DNA from: Pectobacterium betavasculorum
GTDB lineage: Bacteria; Pseudomonadota; Gammaproteobacteria; Enterobacterales; Enterobacteriaceae
Assembly (NCBI RefSeq): GCF_000749845.1
Contig: NZ_JQHM01000003.1
Location: forward strand, 248,001-312,000
Direction of reading: 5' to 3'
DNA length: 64,000 bases
Shown: one piece after another, positions 61,942 to 64,000 of the stretch
How the letters are laid out: the number at the start of each line of letters is the position of its first letter
Position numbering within the stretch: the stretch's first letter is position 1
Made by a program: the position numbers and the translations under genes
Notes under the pieces: generated by a model
The model's input: only the letters and a program-made list of their open reading frames with translations
Databases searched by the model: none
Told to the model about the DNA's origin: nothing

Positions 61942-62338
61942 AGTAAATAGACCATTAATTGGGGCGTTTTCTGTTTTTCTTTTATGTCTTTCCTGCTGGG
62001 GAACTTGGTTTTCTTTAAGTGCATACTTATCATTTTTTAAATTAAATGATGTAATAGTTTTTTCATGGAGAGTGGGGTTTGCTATATTTGGAGTACCTTT
62101 TCCATTCTATTTTTCATATGTTTGTTTTTTCTCTGCTATAAAAAATAAACACATAAAGATAAATAATAAATTAGGCGAGTGGTTGATTAAAATCCTTATA
62201 TTTGGTGCTGTAGTTAGTTTTTTTTCATCATCGTATATATCATACAACCTTAATTCTCATGGTTATAAAGTCTGTCCGAAAATATCCTGGATGGATCCCA
62301 GTAAATATGTAAAGGATATTGCTCTTTGTAAAGAATAA
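61934..62338 (+). CDS. Small polytopic membrane protein, probable immunity protein (DUF1240-like)
   Basis: 134 residues with three or four transmembrane segments, resembling the DUF1240 group of small enterobacterial membrane proteins (recalled, not searched). The start is GTG 61934, preceded by GGGAG and overlapping the upstream stop. Very A+T-rich, unlike the core genes. A related, broken copy follows. Confidence 0.6.
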   Translation: MAKVNRPLIGAFSVFLLCLSCWGTWFSLSAYLSFFKLNDVIVFSWRVGFAIFGVPFPFYFSYVCFFSAIKNKHIKINNKLGEWLIKILIFGAVVSFFSSSYISYNLNSHGYKVCPKISWMDPSKYVKDIALCKE

Positions 62339-62374
62339 ATATAGTTATAATTATTTTATTATTTAGGGCTATTC

Positions 62375-62774
62375 GTGGTTAAAGTAAATAGGCCATTATC
62401 TGGCGCATTTACAGTTTTTGTTTTTCTATTGACCAGTTTTAGTGGTTGGTTTTCTTTTAATTCATATTTGGATGTTTTACAGTTAAATGATACGATAGTC
62501 TTTTCATGGAGAGTTGGGTTAATGGTATTTGGTTCTCCTTTGCTATTCTATTTTTCATATTTTTTATTCTTCAATAAATAATGAAGTGGCGAAAATAAAT
62601 AATAAATTTGGAGGGCTATTTATAGTAATGATAGTTGGTGCTATAATTATTTTGTTCTCATCTTTCTACATATCTTATAATTTTAGAACTTATGGTTATG
62701 AATTATGTCCTAAAGTATCTTGGATGGCTCCCAATAAACATGTGAAAAATATAACTTTTTGTGATGAGTGGTAA
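62375..62774 (+). pseudogene. Frameshifted second copy of the small membrane protein
   Basis: Residues 1-66 are read in one frame (VKVNRPLSGAFTVFVFLL) and the rest in another (SSINNEVAKINNKFGGLF to the end), matching the intact copy along its length. The shift lies near 62560-62580, around a T6 run. GTG 62375 has AGGG upstream, like the first copy. Confidence 0.75.
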
Positions 62775-62822
62775 TAACAAGCACAACTGATAAGATGTGC
62801 TTGTTATCAAAGTTCATAAATA

Positions 62823-63427
62823 TTAGAGACTCATTTCCTCCCAGATACTGTAACCCGACGTTCCTGCGATCTTATGGTTCCATGCGATAGTTTTATATTT
62901 CAGCTGGACTTTTTCATACGGCATGATGTCGTTGTTATCAATGACGTGTGGATAGACACAAGTGACGTCCACAATACTCGCATCTGTTAAAGTTACTTCA
63001 TAATAAAGCTCTAACTGCCCAGCGGAATTGACGCGATAAAAATAAAATGTCACATCTACCTTTTCATTATAAGATATTGCCATTCCTAATAATGGGGATG
63101 ATTTATCGATTGGCTTAATAAAATTAATCGGGTGATGTGCGACATTTTGGTCACGACTGGTGCTATGGTTTAAGCCTAACACTTGTATACCCGTCATACT
63201 TCAAGTTGCATGTGCGTTGGCTACGTTCAGTCACCCGAATCACTTACCTGAGTAAGCTCATCGGGATTCCTTCTCTTGCCGCCTTCCTGGAACTCGAATT
63301 ATTTAGGGTATATTTAGTTTTCATGATCGGCTTGATAACGATTGCCAATTGAGTCGAGCGTTGAGCAACCAGATGATATTAAACCCTGTTTCTGACCATT
63401 AATGCTGGCGTAAATCAAATTAGCCAT
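62823..63427 (-). pseudogene. hcp: hcp (type VI secretion tube protein) broken by an ERIC-type element
   Basis: The 5' part from ATG 63427 reads MANLIYASINGQKQGLISSG and so on, a typical Hcp start, with AAGGA upstream. It meets TAA at the element border. After the element (63186-63311) the frame continues as NHSTSRDQNVAHHPINF, the DKSSPLL and VTFYFYR motifs, and AWNHKIAGTSGYS at the end. Without the element the two parts join as one Hcp of about 160 residues. Hcp forms the inner tube or carries effectors; this copy cannot. Confidence 0.85.
63186..63311. repeat. ERIC/IRU-type element inserted in hcp
   Basis: About 126 bp, close to the 127-bp ERIC length. The interior has GTAAGCTCATCGGGATTC and (minus strand) GTAAGTGATTCGGGTGA, close to the two ERIC core motifs. 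The ends TATACCC...GGGTATA are inverted. TA-type duplication at the borders is consistent with insertion. Confidence 0.85.
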
Positions 63428-63611
63428 ATCAAATCCTTATGAGGAAATTTATCAATAGACTGAGTGATAATATATCGATTATCAGCGCGGAAATAATATG
63501 GGGGCGTAACATCAAAGTAAAGCGATCTCTTGTGACATATCTCGAAAAAGTTATGGATTCACTCACTATATCAAGAGGGTGTCTTGACTACGGTATCATG
63601 TTGGCCGCTAG

Positions 63612-63639
63612 GTTTACTGCGCACAGGCAGTTCAGTTAC
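63612..63639 (+). repeat. Orphan CRISPR-repeat-like sequence
   Basis: GTTTACTGCGCACAGGCAG followed by a partial handle aligns with the array 1 repeat at about 22 of 28 columns with one gap. It can still fold ACTGC/GCAGT. It lies alone in the 336-bp gap 63428-63763, 2.8 kb after array 1. The gap also holds a doubtful 69-codon frame and the hcp promoter. Confidence 0.4.
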
Positions 63640-63763
63640 TGGCTTTGAATAACACCCTTGTTCGACTGAACCTCTTGTTAATCAATTTCTTCTGTTTCTT
63701 ATTCCTAAAATAAAAATTTCCACCATACTTTCAGAAGGTGGAGGAAAAAGGAAAGAGAAACGC

Positions 63764-64000
63764 ATGCTAAAACTTATTTTTGTCACGGCCAGAGATAGAA
63801 AACGTCTTACTGAAATATCTTCTGTTTTGGTTCGCCATGGTTTGCAGGATATTATCCGTTTTCTTGGCCTGTCTGAACCCGTGGGTAAATCTTCATCACC
63901 ATCATTTCGTACCGATATTTCCTTGCCTGAGCGCTTATGTGCCGCACTTGAAGAATTGGGGCCTACGTTTATTAAATTAGGCCAGATATTAGCCTCACGC
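63764..64000 (+). CDS. AarF/UbiB (ABC1) family protein kinase-like, 5' part
   Basis: The first 79 codons of a gene that runs off the window. It starts MLKLIFVTARDRKRLTEISS and reaches LEELGPTFIKLGQILASR, the family's conserved glycine/lysine/glutamine signature before the ATP site. ABC1 proteins support ubiquinone synthesis or related lipid handling. GGAGGAAAAAGGAAAG precedes the start. Confidence 0.85.
   Translation, partial: MLKLIFVTARDRKRLTEISSVLVRHGLQDIIRFLGLSEPVGKSSSPSFRTDISLPERLCAALEELGPTFIKLGQILASR

Noticed and set aside
63439-63648. 69-codon frame upstream of hcp
   Set aside because: No convincing ribosome site or family; the end overlaps the repeat-like sequence. Probably spurious.

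Overview
The window is a chromosomal segment of a soft-rot enterobacterium, almost certainly Pectobacterium. The reasons are acnB-yacL gene order, a type I-F CRISPR-Cas locus with cas1, a cas2-cas3 fusion and csy1-4, many plant-sugar catabolic operons, and ERIC-type intergenic repeats. Base composition is about 50% G+C, with A+T-rich islands around the CRISPR leaders, inside the cas operon and at the right end.

Layout. 1-2.3 kb: 3' part of acnB, then yacL. 2.3-6.6 kb: an ascorbate-type PTS (EIIA, EIIB, EIIC) with fructose-6-phosphate aldolase, divergent from a LacI-type regulator that carries two DNA-binding domains. 6.6-11.7 kb: an orphan substrate-binding protein, an SDR enzyme, a YhcH-type protein, a TerC-type protein and an SLC13 carrier. 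11.9-19.1 kb: a cytoplasmic BNR-repeat protein, a DapA-type aldolase and an iron alcohol dehydrogenase, divergent from a D-threonate kinase-type/PdxA2 pair and a DeoR regulator. 19.2-21.8 kb: a zinc-type ABC importer with a Zur box. 22-26 kb: a two-component system convergent with a TonB-dependent receptor. 26-39 kb: a large divergent uronide/sugar uptake and breakdown locus with twin identical palindromes between its arms. 40.6-44.5 kb: cscB-cscA-cscR sucrose genes. 44.7-48.8 kb: ssb, LexA-controlled uvrA and yjbQ. 48.9-60.8 kb: three type I-F CRISPR arrays, a VapBC pair and the complete cas operon. 61-63.4 kb: a putative membrane-toxin/immunity group and an hcp gene broken by an ERIC element. 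The window ends in the 5' end of an AarF/UbiB-family gene.

The most interesting structure lies in the 412-bp gap between cas2-3 and csy1. A single crRNA-like unit (psi-repeat, 20-nt psi-spacer, psi-repeat) runs on the strand opposite to the cas genes. The parts of the two degenerate repeats needed to make one crRNA are intact: both stem-loops and the 8-nt handle of the first repeat. The psi-spacer matches, at 16 of 20 positions, a site 88 bp away that is preceded by the type I-F PAM CC. Two of the four mismatches fall at positions 12 and 18, which do not pair in Cascade-bound guides. The target abuts a plausible promoter for a 54-residue single-span membrane peptide. This is the architecture of a CRISPR-guided toxin-antitoxin (CreTA-like) or autorepression element.

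A second unusual point is the newest spacer of the main array. Its PAM-proximal 15 nt are the exact reverse complement of the CRISPR repeat, with a CC PAM supplied by the repeat itself. This spacer could therefore partly target its own array, and its transcript can fold a 15-bp hairpin with the first repeat.
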